This document shows, one piece after another, positions 23,225 through 34,936 of a DNA stretch of 64,000 nt (position 1 is its first letter; the number at the start of each line of letters is the position of its first letter). Where the stretch lies: NCBI RefSeq assembly GCF_016801865.2, contig NC_068939.1, positions 152,710,507 through 152,774,506 on the forward strand, written 5' to 3'. The position numbers and the translations under genes are program-made. The notes beneath the pieces are model-generated. The model saw only the letters and a program-made list of their open reading frames with translations, was not told the origin of the DNA and did no database searches. Source of the DNA: Culex pipiens pallens. Lineage: Eukaryota > Arthropoda > Insecta > Diptera > Culicidae.

Positions 23225-23230
23225 AATAAA
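23225..23230 (+). terminator. Polyadenylation signal of GrF
   Basis: AATAAA, 25 bases after the GrF stop codon. Confidence 0.6.
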
Positions 23231-23912
23231 CAAAGCATTGTTTCATGAATCAACTTTATCTGCAGGTCTAATCCTCACACAAGTAATTCCCTGATTAGCA
23301 ATTAGAGCAAAACGGGCTCGTTCACAATGTGCTCAATTTGAATACTGTTGCTGCACCATTAGGGACGTTTCCCGACCCACCCCAATCATCCTCCAAGCCG
23401 GAAGCCGGAAACAAATCTTGCAAAACAACAAAACCCTTTCAGGACCCCAACAAAAGGCTGCCGGAGAGCAACGGGCTCGAGGAGGTTGAAATTAAATTTC
23501 TCAAATGCAATCATCCAATCGGAACGGAAACAAAACCCATTCATCGGACACATTCTATAAAGACTGCCAACTGGCCCACGCTATGTTGTCTTGGACCTGG
23601 TCGGTGTCTCCGGGAAAGGCTAAATCAAATAAGAACCCTCCGGAATGGACCCCCCCCCGATTCGGTTGTTGATGAAGACACATCCTTTACGAGAGAGAGA
23701 ATTGCTGAGGGGTTTTCCAATCAAGCAACAAGGAAAAGTTAGACCATGGATGACGATGACGTGGAACGGCCAAAACCTATTCTTGGGGCTAATTTCTTTC
23801 GATGAGAAGTTTTTCGGAAGAAGCTTTCGTAGTTTACCGTGACTTTGGGTTAATAATTCCTTTTTTGGGAACTTGAAAAGCGTGGAACTACTACAAATCT
23901 TGATTACATTTT
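23231..23912. other. Spacer, no gene
   Basis: Moderately GC-rich, apparently unique sequence. The open frames on the plus strand show no recognisable domain. Confidence 0.35.
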
Positions 23913-24018
23913 AAACAAAAACAAAAACAAAAACAAAAACAAAAACAAAAACAAAAACAAAAACAAAAACAAAAACAAAAACAAAAACAAAAACAAAAAC
24001 AAAAACAAAAACAAAAAC
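23913..24018. repeat. (ACAAAA)n hexamer array
   Basis: About 17-18 pure copies, running directly into the AAATCCC heptamer array. Confidence 0.95.
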
Positions 24019-24613
24019 AAATCCCAAATCCCAAATCCCAAATCCCAAATCCCAAATCCCAAATCCCAAATCCCAAATCCCAAATCCCAAATCCCAAATC
24101 CCAAATCCCAAATCCCAAATCCCAAATCCCAAATCCCAAATCCCAAATCCCAAATCCCAAATCCCAAATCCCAAATCCCAAATCCCAAATCCCAAATCCC
24201 AAATCCCAAATCCCAAATCCCAAATCCCAAATCCCAAATCCCAAATCCCAAATCCCAAATCCCAAATCCCAAATCCCAAATCCCAAATCCCAAATCCCAA
24301 ATCCCAAATCCCAAATCCCAAATCCCAAATCCCAAATCCCAAATCCCAAATCCCAAATCCCAAATCCCAAATCCCAAATCCCAAATCCCAAATCCCAAAT
24401 CCCAAATCCCAAATCCCAAATCCCAAATCCCAAATCCCAAATCCCAAATCCCAAATCCCAAATCCCAAATCCCAAATCCCAAATCCCAAATCCCAAATCC
24501 CAAATCCCAAATCCCAAATCCCAAATCCCAAATCCCAAATCCCAAATCCCAAATCCCAAATCCCAAATCCCAAATCCCAAATCCCAAATCCCAAATCCCA
24601 AATCCCAAATCCC
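24019..24613. repeat. (AAATCCC)n heptamer array
   Basis: 85 copies of AAATCCC over 595 bp, perfect by eye. As a 7-mer it cycles through all reading frames and, lacking stops, leaves all three minus-strand frames open (FGIWDLG repeats). These are not genes. Confidence 0.95.
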
Positions 24614-25439
24614 AAAACCACCCCAACACACAGTTTGCCCAAACAAACTTCCAACGCGTGTGGCCATTTCGCAGTTTGGTCAGGTACGCTGGGGCCGGAC
24701 ATGTTCGGATACAGCCTGCCTGCCCACACTTTTTGCTCGCATTAAGTTCCGGAACTAATCCGGACGACAACAAACCCGATCCCAGGACACGCAATGATTA
24801 AAATCAAGACTTGGTCCACACGTTGATTAAACCGTTTCCTGGCAAGAGGAAGCTCCTTACGATAATCTCTCTCATGGTGAGCTCAGGGTGTTCAAGTACA
24901 AGTGTCGAACAACAAGAACCGTGCACAACACAACTTTAGGAAGGGAGGGTAAATTTGGATTTTTTCTCCGAAAACTAATAATCAGCTCACGTTCCATCGA
25001 GAAGATGAAACTCTCGGATCTCGGTGTTGCTGGACGGCTACTCTTGCTTTGCATCTGGACGGCTTTGGACTGGTCGGATTGATTGAATATACATTTTCCG
25101 TTGAGTTGAAGCCAAATTGGCAGCTTAGACAAACGATGATACACAGTTTGCGGGGAAGATGGACGGGAATCTGAAGTGTTTCAATTGAGTGGTTCTACGA
25201 TGCGAACCATCTTTCGAAGGGTTGATTATATTGAAGGAAATTAACTCAAACGGTGAACCATGATTGAACGATTCTGCAACTTAGGTTAGTTGTTCCTTTA
25301 CCTAATTCATCAGCTCAAGTTTCAATTGGAGTTTTATTTAATTTGTTTGATTTTTGGTTGCTTGAGGAAAATAACTGCTATAAATCCTATTACTCTGAAT
25401 TCTGATAGAATAATTGAGTAAAAAACGCCTATTCATTCA

Positions 25440-25856
25440 GCTCTCAATGCTTCACCAAAATTAGATTTCAATCCTAAGACATTCAATAAAAAACGAAAAA
25501 ATCCTCTGCATTGTTGCCACTCTTCATATGAAAGAAGTTTCTGGACACACCCTGAAAATTGCAGTAAATGCAACAACTGGCCAAAGAGATTCAAGGTCAG
25601 AACGCGTTTGTCACACGTTCATACCCGACTACTGTAAACATTTTTAATCGTAACTCTCCGGGACTCCAGCAACCGAATTTGGCCAAACTTCGGGACAATG
25701 CACAGAATGTTTGACCAAACAAAATGTGTTAGTTATTGTTTACATTGCGTGGTCCCGTTATTGTTTATTTAAGGTCGATTATTGTTATGGTGGTTATTGT
25801 TTTTTTCGAAACGTCATAAAACGACGTGCGACAAGATAGCACGACAACGTCGAAAT
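25440..25856 (+). repeat. Interspersed repeat, copy 1 (right end GACAAGATAGCACGA)
   Basis: Matches 28640-29074 in the same orientation over about 400 bp, including GAAAATTG...GCAACAACTGGCCAAAG and GGTCAGAACGCGTTTG. It ends with GTGCGACAAGATAGCACGAC. The left inverted end seen in copy 2 is missing or eroded here. Confidence 0.6.
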
Positions 25857-26140
25857 ACACCGTGACGTCATTTGACAGCTCGCGTGCACTGTTTACATAG
25901 TCTTTGTCGATTGTCGACGATTTTCCTAGTAGGTTTTACAGCGTGACGTCACGAGCGCATACGCACACACATTTTTACTAGACACACGTGCAAAAAATGT
26001 AAACAGTGCAGCCGAACTGTCAAACTTCTAACCTAAAAATCGATTCGGCGTAAAACCCAATAAACAATCGAAGACGGCGCTAAGCGCTTGTAAACAGTGC
26101 ATCTTCTAACCTCCAAATCGAGTCGGCGTAAAACGTCGTC
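25857..26140. repeat. Inverted-repeat sequence downstream of AMT
   Basis: GACAGCTCGCGTGCACTGTT near 25879 and, inverted, AACAGTGCAGCCGAACTGTC near 26001 form imperfect arms. AACAGTGCA and GTCGGCGTAAAA motifs recur once more near 26095-26130. Similar motifs occur at the start of the window. Confidence 0.45.
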
Positions 26141-26193
26141 ATGTGATAAGGTAATCAAAACAACAACTTTTACGATCTCCACGCAGCGACCAC

Positions 26194-26199
26194 TTTATT
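26194..26199 (-). terminator. AATAAA overlapping the AMT stop codon
   Basis: The minus strand reads CCGAAATAAAGTGG: the last codon AAA, the stop TAA and the next A form AATAAA. If used, cleavage would leave a 3' UTR of only 10-30 bases. Confidence 0.45.
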
Positions 26200-27562
26200 T
26201 CGGCGCCTGATAGTAGTGCGTCGGCACGAACGGCATCTTGCAGACCTGGCTGTGGTAGAACTTGTCCCGGACCTTCAGCGTCACTTCCGTGCCCACCTTC
26301 TTGCTCTCCTCGCGGATGTATCCCATGGCGATGTTCTGCTGCAGGCACGGACTCGGACAGCCGCTGGTGATCTCGCCGATCTTGTGGTGCTCGTTGTCAA
26401 ACACTTCCACGTGGTGCCGCGCCGGGGCCGACCCCGGGGACATTTTGAACCCGACGCGACGCCGCGTCACTCCGTTCTTGATCTGGGCGTTGATTTTGTC
26501 CGAGCCGGGGAAGTTGTTCTCGGCGCGGCGTTGTTTCGCGACCAGCCAGAGCAGACCCGCCTCGACGGGGGTCGTTTTCTCGTCGATGTCGTTCCCGTAC
26601 AGGCAGAGACCGGCTTCCAGGCGGAGGGAGTCACGGGCGCCGAGTCCGGCCAGCTTGAGGTTGCCGAATTTTGGGTCTAGCAAGGCGTTGGCGATGGCGG
26701 GAGCATGTCGGGAAGGGATGGAGATCTCTACGCCGTCCTCTCCGGTGTAGCCACAGCGCGTGATTCGGCAGTTGTCCACTCCGGCAATCTGATCGGTGAT
26801 CCCGTTCATGAAGAACAACCGCGAGAGATCTTTGGTGCACAGCTTCTGCAGCACGGAGACAGCGCTGGGGCCTTGCAGGGCCAGCAGAGACTGATCTTCG
26901 CTGGACAGGAACTCGACGGAAACGTCCTTTCCTTGAGCTTTGAAGGAGGCCTGCCAAAAGTGGTTGATGAGCATAACTTGGAGTATGTAACTGTAAAGCT
27001 GTTTAACCTACCACGGCATCGGACATCACACCCATGTCCGTTTCCTTACGTGAGGCGTTCGACACCACGTACAGCGTATCGTCCGAGACCCGGTTCACGA
27101 TCAGATCGTCCAAAATCCCGCCCTTGCCATTCGTGAACACCGTCAGCGTACCGGTTCCATTCCGAAGCCCCTTGACATCGGCGGTACAAACCGACTCGAA
27201 GCAGCTGATGACGTCTTTCCCTAAAAAACAACCCCGCACCAAAGGTTAATCGCACACACTTCCTTATCAACAGCACGCTACAAACCTCGCAAGTACGTCT
27301 GCAGCATGTGGGACACATCAAAGATCGACCCGTACTCCCGGGTGTACAGATGGGACTTGATGATGCTCAGATCGCTGTACTGCACCGGCAGCCAATAGCC
27401 GGCAAAGTCTACGAGCTTGCCACCGTGGCCCTGGTGGAACTCGTACAGCGCCGTTCGGGCGGGTTCCTTCTGCGAAGATCTGTGCACCGCCGAAACGCTC
27501 AATGGTCGGATCAGCTGCCGGCAGCTCCCTCGAGCGACGTTCCCAGTAAGCACCTTCAACAT
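26195..27562 (-). CDS. AMT: Aminomethyltransferase, glycine cleavage T-protein
   Basis: Mitochondrial T-protein: transfers the aminomethyl carbon from lipoyl H-protein to tetrahydrofolate, releasing ammonia and giving methylene-tetrahydrofolate. Exons on the minus strand are 27562-27286, 27220-27012 and 26950-26195, with junction phases 1 and 0, giving 413 residues. The Arg-rich, acid-free first ~30 residues look like a mitochondrial presequence. Family motifs: SIFDVSHMLQT at the end of exon 1; NGKGGILDD at 123-131, holding the conserved Asp region of the active site; RCGYTGEDG at 227-235; ARDSLRLEAGLCLYGNDID from 267; TSGCPSP near 357-363; KMPFVPTHYY near the C-terminus. The start at 27562 is chosen because it opens the presequence; an upstream in-frame ATG at 27652 adds 30 residues and is less likely. 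The stop codon lies inside AATAAA. The other glycine-cleavage genes are not in the window. Confidence 0.96.
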
Positions 27563-28562
27563 TGTTGCGGGTGGAGACAACAACAAAAACAAAACAGAAC
27601 CACTAGACACGGCACAACAACGAGCGGGTGAGTGCAATGTGAACACTCTCACTTTCGATCAGACACTGTGCGCTGGGCCGATCAGCTAAGTTGCGATGAG
27701 TGTTGCTGTCGATCGGCAGTTATCTGTCGTGTTGTACGGCGGCTACGTGAAGAGGTCAAACAAACAAGCTGATTACGGCGGCGGACGAACATGCGGTGAT
27801 GATGGTGGATGAGTAAGTTTGCGTTGGTTTGTGGCAGTTGGTCCCGAAATAGCAGTACGGGAATACATGAGGACAGATTTGATGTAGAGAAATTTGCAAG
27901 GCCTTCATCTTATATAAAAAAATCTTCAACACTTTTGGGGGCCATTATTAAACCAAAGAAGTTGTTTTGGATCAGGCTATGATCAGAACTGTTCAGACTG
28001 TTTTTCTCAATCTCTATTTTTTGTTGATTCTATAACACAGCTCGACATTTTTGAAGTTGATGTTAGTAAATGCTTCAGTTTTGTCAAGGTATGATCAATT
28101 TGGGCTTCAATCGACAAAATTGATGTTTAGTAAAATATCTTCCAATAAATAAAGCTGTTATTTTCGGATATAAGTGCCATGGAATCATCTTAAGAAACCA
28201 TGCGTACTCCCTTAATTGTTCTGCCTTCACAAATAAACGTGGGTACGCATGGTTGCGATTTTTATTAATGACAGGAAATGTACTAAAATTCAGTTCTGTT
28301 GATTGGAGCGTGTTCAAATCTATTATACCTTGACCAAACTGAAACGTGGTACTGGCATCAACTTCAAAAATGTTGTGTAACTTGTTGCCATAATTATACT
28401 TTGTGAAAAATGAGTTTTTCTCAGTACCACTTATATAACGATTAATGTCCAGTAGCCGCTCCAATCAGCTGTATATTGTAATTTTTGTATTGATCAGCTA
28501 GATTTTTTAAATTCTTAAACCAATTTTTCTTAACTTTCATTTGCGTCCATAGAGGACAAAAT
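27563..28562. other. AMT upstream region and spacer
   Basis: 27.56-27.85 kb is GC-richer and should contain the AMT promoter and leader; no TATA box is evident. The rest is AT-rich with one unassigned minus-strand ORF, listed separately. Confidence 0.35.
28084..28464 (-). CDS. Unassigned 126-codon ORF
   Basis: Open frame of 126 codons in AT-rich DNA whose amino-acid composition looks more protein-like than the other chance frames here (for example HAYPRLFVKAEQLREYAWF and PWHLYPKITALFIGRY). No domain is recognised with confidence. It may be a decayed exon or part of a transposon lying left of the repeat at 28563. It may also be chance. Confidence 0.2.
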   Translation of the reverse strand: MERLLDINRYISGTEKNSFFTKYNYGNKLHNIFEVDASTTFQFGQGIIDLNTLQSTELNFSTFPVINKNRNHAYPRLFVKAEQLREYAWFLKMIPWHLYPKITALFIGRYFTKHQFCRLKPKLIIP

Positions 28563-29074
28563 TCGTCGCTGTCGTGCTAACTTGTCGTACGTGCATTTTG
28601 GGCCAAATTAAGTTAAGAACGCCATTTTGTGCAGCTCACAATGCCTCACCTTTTGACCTTCACCGATACCCAAAATTCGATTTCAGTCTGAGATATTCAA
28701 CGAAATCCGAAAAAACTCCGTGCATTTTTGTCACTTTACATATGAAAGTAGTTTCAATCTTGTCGTGCTATCTTGTCACTCCCTGAAAATTGATGTAAGT
28801 GCGACAACTGGCCAAAGGGATTTCAGGTCAGAACGCGTTTGACGCACGTACAAGTTAGACTACCGTAAACATTTGTAGTTATTACTCGAGACTACAGCAA
28901 CCAACTTCAACCAAACTTCGCTACAATTCATAGAATGGTCAGCCAAACAAAACGTGTTTGTTATTCTTTACATTGAGTGCTCTAGTTTTTGATTATTCAA
29001 GGTCAAACATTAAAACGCGTTTTTCACGGAACGTCGAAATGGCGGGTGCGACAAGATAGCACGAAGGCGTCGAA
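28563..29074 (+). mobile_element. Inverted-terminus repeat element, copy 2
   Basis: The left end TCGTCGCTGTCGTGCTAACT and the right end, read inwards, TCGACGCCTTCGTGCTATCT are inverted repeats of about 30 bp, each followed by TGTCG. About 510 bp, no transposase. The same family in the same orientation lies at 25440-25856, so AMT sits between two direct copies about 3.1 kb apart. Confidence 0.6.
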
Positions 29075-29160
29075 TTGGTTGAATTGCAGGAAAATATTTG
29101 TATTTTTCAAATTAAATTAAATTGAGCAATTCCATGTCAAATAGGGAATCGGTTGTACCC

Positions 29161-30081
29161 GACCCTCTCAGATTTTAATGAAACTATGTAGATATGTTAT
29201 TCTACGCTTTCGTAAGCCATTTTTGTGTATATGGAGCCAGTTTCACTCGATAATGGCATTTGAGAACGGTGTTAGTCTTTTAAATATTTTTGTATTTCGT
29301 AATTTAAATATTGCTGTATCTCGAAGCCGTTGCCTCGTATCAAAAAGTGGTCAAAGGCACACTTGTAGAAAATTTGACGATCTTTTTGAAAAAAAAAAAA
29401 TACACCGAAAAATGCCACTTTTAGGAGATTTTTCTACAAAATTATGGGAAAATGGACGAGCTTTCCGGTAAAATATTTACGAGGCTGAAAAATCAAGTCT
29501 GTCATATAGAAATTGTCAAAAACCATAAAAAAATCATTTTTTCAACATTTTTATTTTTAAAACCGCTATACCTTCATCAGGATTGGACTTAGGACAGTGG
29601 TCAATGTGGAAACTTCTTTGTAAAATTGTCTGTAGAATCGATTCCCGTATTCGGTTTTTGAAAATTTTGACGTTTAGACCACTTTCCAAAAACAACAGTT
29701 TCAGTAAATGATTTTAGTATTTTTTTAGGTGAGTTGCACCATCCTGCATTTTTCGTGAGTCTTTTTGTAACATCTTAGGCGATTTTCACAAAAAACAATT
29801 ACGAAAAAAAAATCGTGGGCTCACCATGAAATTTGACTTTAAAACTTAAAAACCGAAAAATCTCCTAAAAGTGGCATTTTTTTTCAGTGTATTTTTTTCA
29901 AAAAGATCGTCAAATTTCCTACAAGTGTGCCTTTGACCACTTTTTGATACGAGGCAACGGCTTAGAGATACAGCAATATTTAAATTACGAAAAACAAAAA
30001 TATTTAAAAGACTTACACCCTTCTCAAATGCCATTATCGTTATAACATGTCTACAAAGTTTCATTGAAATCTGAGAGAGTC
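29161..30081. repeat. Long inverted repeat with ~240-bp arms
   Basis: The left arm (about 29161-29440) and right arm (about 29845-30081) are reverse complements, sharing ACCACTTTTTGATACGAGGC and AGTGGCATTTTT blocks. The left arm has an extra ~50-bp segment near 29200-29250. The ~400-bp spacer is AT-rich and non-coding. Confidence 0.7.
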
Positions 30082-30085
30082 GAAA

Positions 30086-30600
30086 AAAAAGTAACTAAAA
30101 AAGTTTTGTGTCATTAGCTCACCCATACAAATCCCCATACAATTTTGGCAGCTGTTCATACAAAAATTGGCAGCGAATGACCAAGAAGGTTAAAGCTGCC
30201 AGAAATAAATAAATTAACAACAACTCATACAAAAATGGTACATAAATGTTAGAAAGTATTTAACTTTTCAAAGAATTTTTGGATTGATTTGTTGTTTTTT
30301 GCAAAGGTGTACAAATTGGTTATTTTTAAAATTAACTTTTTTTTTACTAGAAATCAATATCCCAAAATCCGTATTTTTGTATTTTTGAAATTTTGATTTA
30401 TGTTTAAGTGGACAAAACCCCGCATCTTTCAAGCCATTCAGAACAATGGACCAAAATTTTGCCGACTTGATATAATTTTTTATAAATAGTGATTTTTGTA
30501 AAAAAAATCAATCTTGTACTTAAAAATTGTTGTTTTATTTTTTTTTTATTTAAAATCGAATTTGCAATCGAAAAGTATTATTTTTTTATTGGAGTTACTG
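30086..30600 (+). repeat. Interspersed repeat, third copy of the 40.4/56.3 kb family
   Basis: Shares the stretch CATACAATTTTGGCAGCTGT and later blocks (CCCAAAAT...GGACAAAA...GCCATT, then AATTTGCAATCGAAA) with the copies at 40381-40945 and 56321-57576. More diverged than those two. Confidence 0.5.
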
Positions 30601-32650
30601 CCTAATTTTTTTTCGAAATTTTTATTTTTCCCGTGTTTAGGAGATCATTTTGAGCATTCATTTTTAGTATTTTAATTTGCATTTATCTTGTTTAGTTTAT
30701 GATTGTTTTTGGTAGTATTTGGCCTATTCTACCAACTTCTATCATTACATTTTGCCTATCTGATTTTTTCATGTTTTTAAAGCCACTGGCATTGTTTCAA
30801 TTTTTTGCTCGTTTTTCACATTTTCTGCTATAAAATGGCACCACCATCACTTAAATTGTTATAAAATGCGTAGAGGTCTTGCGCAGTCTTGGACACTAGA
30901 AAAAGTACTGCATACTTCTTTTTACTTAAAGTATAGGAAATGTTAGTGAAAAACACAACCAAAGTTGACCCTGAAAAAATCATTTTTAAAAACATTGGCA
31001 AAGTCACATAAAACAAGTAAAACTTCAAACCCATTAATTAAAAAAATAAGAGTTCTTCTTTCCAATGCCTTTTAAAGATCAAAAATTGGTTGAAAAATGG
31101 ATTTTTGGCGATTTTTTAAATCAAAACCCGTCTAAAGGCGGGGTTGGGTTGTTGAGGGTTAATTGCACCGTTTCAAAATATAGCTATGCAAAGTTAAATT
31201 TTGTCAGATAAATTCGGGTTTTTTTACTTATAAAATTAGTGTCCATGATTGTCCATTTCCGAAAATATATTTTCGAAAAGTTCGTTCCGAAACTTTCCTA
31301 CAATTTCCTTTATGAAACATTGAAGATTGGACCACTGGTTGCTGAGATACAGCGGATAAAAGATTTATCATAAAAAATTAGGTCAATCCATTTTTTTCAT
31401 GTACCTATTTTTTCAGAATAGTTCTCATAAATACCTACAACTTTGCCGAAGACACCAAATCAATAAAAAAAAATCCTTGAAAATTTACAGATTTTCGAAT
31501 ATTTACGTACCATTTTTGTGTGAACAGGTGCAGAAATAGATTTAAGTTGAACAGAAACTGTCCAAGAACCGGCGTCCCGTTTCACCTTAAATTAAGTTGT
31601 TACCAAATTTACCGAAAAGCTCACACAATGTTGACTAATACCTAACAAAAATAATCAAATCAGGTCTCAAGGAGGGTGGCATTACCAACAGAGTTCACGA
31701 AATCCTGTTGATTCGATTCTAACGGCAACCATTAAGCGAATTGAACTTTTTTTCTCTTTTTATTACATTTCCTTCCATAAAATCAAATTTGGCTTCACTT
31801 GGCCGATTGCTGCTGGCAACACTTTTCAGCTCCCCACGCTTTTCACTAGAAACAGATATGGTCGAATACCGGTTCGTACCTTGCCCTCAAATTTCGTATT
31901 ATTTCGAGCCCGTGATCGAATGATAAACATCTCTCTTATTTCAATTTTCAAGCGTTGCTTTATTGAAAGCGCTGAGAAAATTGCTAGTTTTCTAAAATTT
32001 ATTTTTTATTAGAAATTATTATTCAAGAAATTTCAAAATAAAAAAAAAAATAAAAAAAAAATAAACGACTTTTTTGTTATCAATTTCAAAAATCATTTTG
32101 TACTGTGCTGCGTTGGTTGAATGGCTTCAGGCCGGTTCATTGTGTGAGTGTGGTGTTTTGAAACGATAGTACCCAATAATAATCGAAATTAATGGGATCA
32201 ATTTGTCACATGATAAAATTAACACCACCCTTTGCTTGTGTACAGCGCATTAAGGTGAGGGTGTGAGTTTTTGATGGAAGGGAAAATCAGATAAAAAAGG
32301 ATCAATGATTGCTTCAGGGAAGATAGTGAACTTACGAAGAGATCCGTCCAAATAGGGATGTCTAAGTAAAATAATTTTTAATAATAATTAATGATTTAGG
32401 CTTTTTGGCATTTTTTCAATAACCTCTAGATTTGTAATTTTGATCAGATTTTTTTTATTTGCTGAACATCTCCACTTTTAATAAATATTTAATTATTTTC
32501 CTTGATCGACTGACATCATATTTTAATAGTTTGTTAGAATGACCCAACTCAAAACGAAGCTTATACTTTGGAATACTTAAACAAATCCATCGTAGCTCAA
32601 AACGCACACTCAATCGGTGTTGATAGTTTAGAATCGTTGAGCGTGCAGCA
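30601..32650. other. AT-rich spacer upstream of GrG
   Basis: No gene seen. 31.26-31.48 kb resembles part of the repeat at 20.69-21.14 kb; 32.03-32.07 kb is low-complexity A-rich. The last ~150 bases are the GrG 5' flank. Confidence 0.35.
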
Positions 32651-34026
32651 ATGGACAACTTCCGCTCTCTGTTCCTGCTCACGCATTTGTTCGGCTTCAA
32701 CGTCCGCTCATTCCGTCAATCCGGTTTCCAAATCACCAGTCCCGGACTGTCCCGATCGGGAACGGTCCTGTTCCTGGCCAACGCATCAACCTACCTCTAC
32801 TTTGCATCCCAAAACAAGGCCCTCGCCAAAGATTCAAACTACTTAATCACCGGATCGGAACTGTTGGACGTCGGGGGACACCTGATGCTGCAAACCAGCT
32901 ACGTTACGATGTTCATTGCCTTGGTAGGACGAGCTGCTAGACAACGGCAGATGGGAACAATCCTGAACCAGTTTGTCCAGGTTGATCGAAAAATACGCAC
33001 GGAGTTGGGAGTTGCGGTTGATTATGACCGGGAGTGGAGACTGGTTTTGGGAATCTTTGGAATATTTTTGACAGTTATTTTGATTGCTGTTGGATTCGGA
33101 GTGTACTGTCTGTATCTGTTGAACAATCTTGCAGATGGAATGATCTTCTACGGTGGACAGATCTACGTTAGTATCAGTGGGCTTGTCCTGGCCTACAATA
33201 CCTTTATCATGATCTTTCTGCTTCATCGGAGAGTCTGCTTGGTGCAACGATGCCTAAAGTATTCTAAATAACAACAAATCTCAAAGATGACTAAAATACT
33301 TGTACTTCTTCTACAGACACATTCTGAACTCAAGTCCCCAGACGATGCAGTCCAACTTGATCCTGTTCAAAGCTAAGGAACAGATTCGACCTACTGAAGT
33401 CCTTCACCTGAAAATTTCCCAAGTTGCACTGATCTTCGACGATTTGTATAACCTCTCGCTCAGCCAAAGCTTCTACGTGTGGACCGAAATTACTTCGTAC
33501 CTGGGCATTGTGGTATCGTACGGGCTGATGACCCTTTTCGCAACGTATCGAGCCATCCGGACGGGACACTTTGAGAGCATTGTGGCCAGCTCGATGTATC
33601 TGGTGTGGTGGGCTGAGTACTGTCTAGGGGCGCTGGTAATTCTGTCCGCGGGGCATCTACTCGAGCTGGTAGCCCGACGCACGGTGCATATTCTTGGTTT
33701 GGTCATTAGTTCCGACAAAGTGAGAGCAGGGTTGGAGGAGATTAAGGTATGGTTAAAGAAATGTGGCAAATTCAATAAAGTTTGATTCAGTTTCTTGTAA
33801 ATTTTAGGTACGCTCCCTTATGCTACAAATAACTATGCATCCTCCAAAAATTACAACCTGGTTCTTCGATGTTAACTTGAGAGTATTTTTTAATGTTTGT
33901 TGAAAACATGTGAAATCAGCACTAGCGAAAACTTATTTATTTAATTATCATTTTCAGATGCTTGGCACCATGGCAACATTTCTGTTCATTATGGTTCAAT
34001 TTGATGATGATTATACAGACAATTAA
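32651..34026 (+). CDS. Gustatory receptor (GrG), four exons
   Basis: Predicted seven-transmembrane gustatory receptor of 397 residues. Exons are 32651-33258, 33317-33746, 33808-33894 and 33958-34026. Intron 1 is in phase 2 (rejoining as CLKHILN); introns 2 and 3 are in phase 0. The four-exon layout with a phase-2 first intron near codon 203 recalls GrC/GrD, though the sequence is far diverged. The last exon reads MLGTMATFLFIMVQFDDD, a variant of the signature with Phe for Tyr. Exon 3 has only 29 codons and uses a GTTTGT donor. There is no AATAAA between the stop codon and the GCTTTTT array that begins 125 bp downstream; the first plus-strand AATAAA lies beyond it near 35050, so the array may be transcribed as 3' UTR. 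Ligand unknown. Confidence 0.88.
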
Positions 34027-34150
34027 ATAGTAAATGTTTTCTGTAAAGCCTGTAAAAAAATACCAAAAGATATAATTCAAAAGGTTAAGCAAACAAGTAA
34101 ATCTGCTTCCTTTGCTTTCCTTTCCTTGTTTTTGTTTTTGTTTTTTTTTT

Positions 34151-34936
34151 GCTTTTTGCTTTTTGCTTTTTGCTTTTTGCTTTTCGCTTTTTGCTTTTTG
34201 CTTTTTGCTTTTTGCTTTTTGCTTTTTGCTTTTTGCTTTTTGCTTTTTGCTTTTTGCTTTTTGCTTTTTGCTTTTTGCTTTTTGCTTTTTGCTTTTTGCT
34301 TTTTGCTTTTTGCTTTTTGCTTTTTGCTTTTTGCTTTTTGCTTTTTGCTTTTTGCTTTTTGCTTTTTGCTTTTTGCTTTTTGCTTTTTGCTTTTTGCTTT
34401 TTGCTTTTTGCTTTTTGCTTTTTGCTTTTTGCTTTTTGCTTTTTGCTTTTTGCTTTTTGCTTTTTGCTTTTTGCTTTTTGCTTTTTGCTTTTTGCTTTTT
34501 GCTTTTTGCTTTTTGCTTTTTGCTTTTTGCTTTTTGCTTTTTGCTTTTTGCTTTTTGCTTTTTGCTTTTTGCTTTTTGCTTTTTGCTTTTTGCTTTTTGC
34601 TTTTTGCTTTTTGCTTTTTGCTTTTTGCTTTTTGCTTTTTGCTTTTTGCTTTTTGCTTTTTGCTTTTTGCTTTTTGCTTTTTGCTTTTTGCTTTTTGCTT
34701 TTTGCTTTTTGCTTTTTGCTTTTTGCTTTTTGCTTTTTGCTTTTTGCTTTTTGCTTTTTGCTTTTTGCTTTTTGCTTTTTGCTTTTTGCTTTTTGCTTTT
34801 TGCTTTTTGCTTTTTGCTTTTTGCTTTTTGCTTTTTGCTTTTTGCTTTTTGCTTTTTGCTTTTTGCTTTTTGCTTTTTGCTTTTTGATTTTTGCTTTTTG
34901 CTTTTTGCTTCTTGCTTTTTGCTTTTTGCTTTTTTT
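34151..34936. repeat. (GCTTTTT)n heptamer array
   Basis: About 112 copies over 786 bp, with rare variants (single-base changes near 34184, 34886 and 34911). It opens all plus-strand frames (LLFAFCF repeats) and a Lys/Ala/Gln-rich minus-strand frame; none is a gene. Confidence 0.95.

Larger units (their letters stand above)
24614..26194. other. Spacer between GrF and AMT
   Basis: No gene recognised in 24.62-25.43 kb. From about 25.44 kb it is filled by two interspersed repeats, listed separately. Confidence 0.35.

Noticed and set aside
24019..24613. AAATCCC array as telomeric sequence
   Set aside because: It resembles plant-type telomere repeats only in length and composition, not sequence, and Diptera lack short telomerase repeats. 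It is interstitial between single-copy genes.
23891..24794. Three overlapping minus-strand frames of FGIWDLG repeats
   Set aside because: A stop-free heptamer opens every frame at once; this is not coding evidence.
26216..27136. Plus-strand frames across AMT
   Set aside because: Antisense shadows of a GC-rich coding sequence; the minus-strand frame carries all family motifs.
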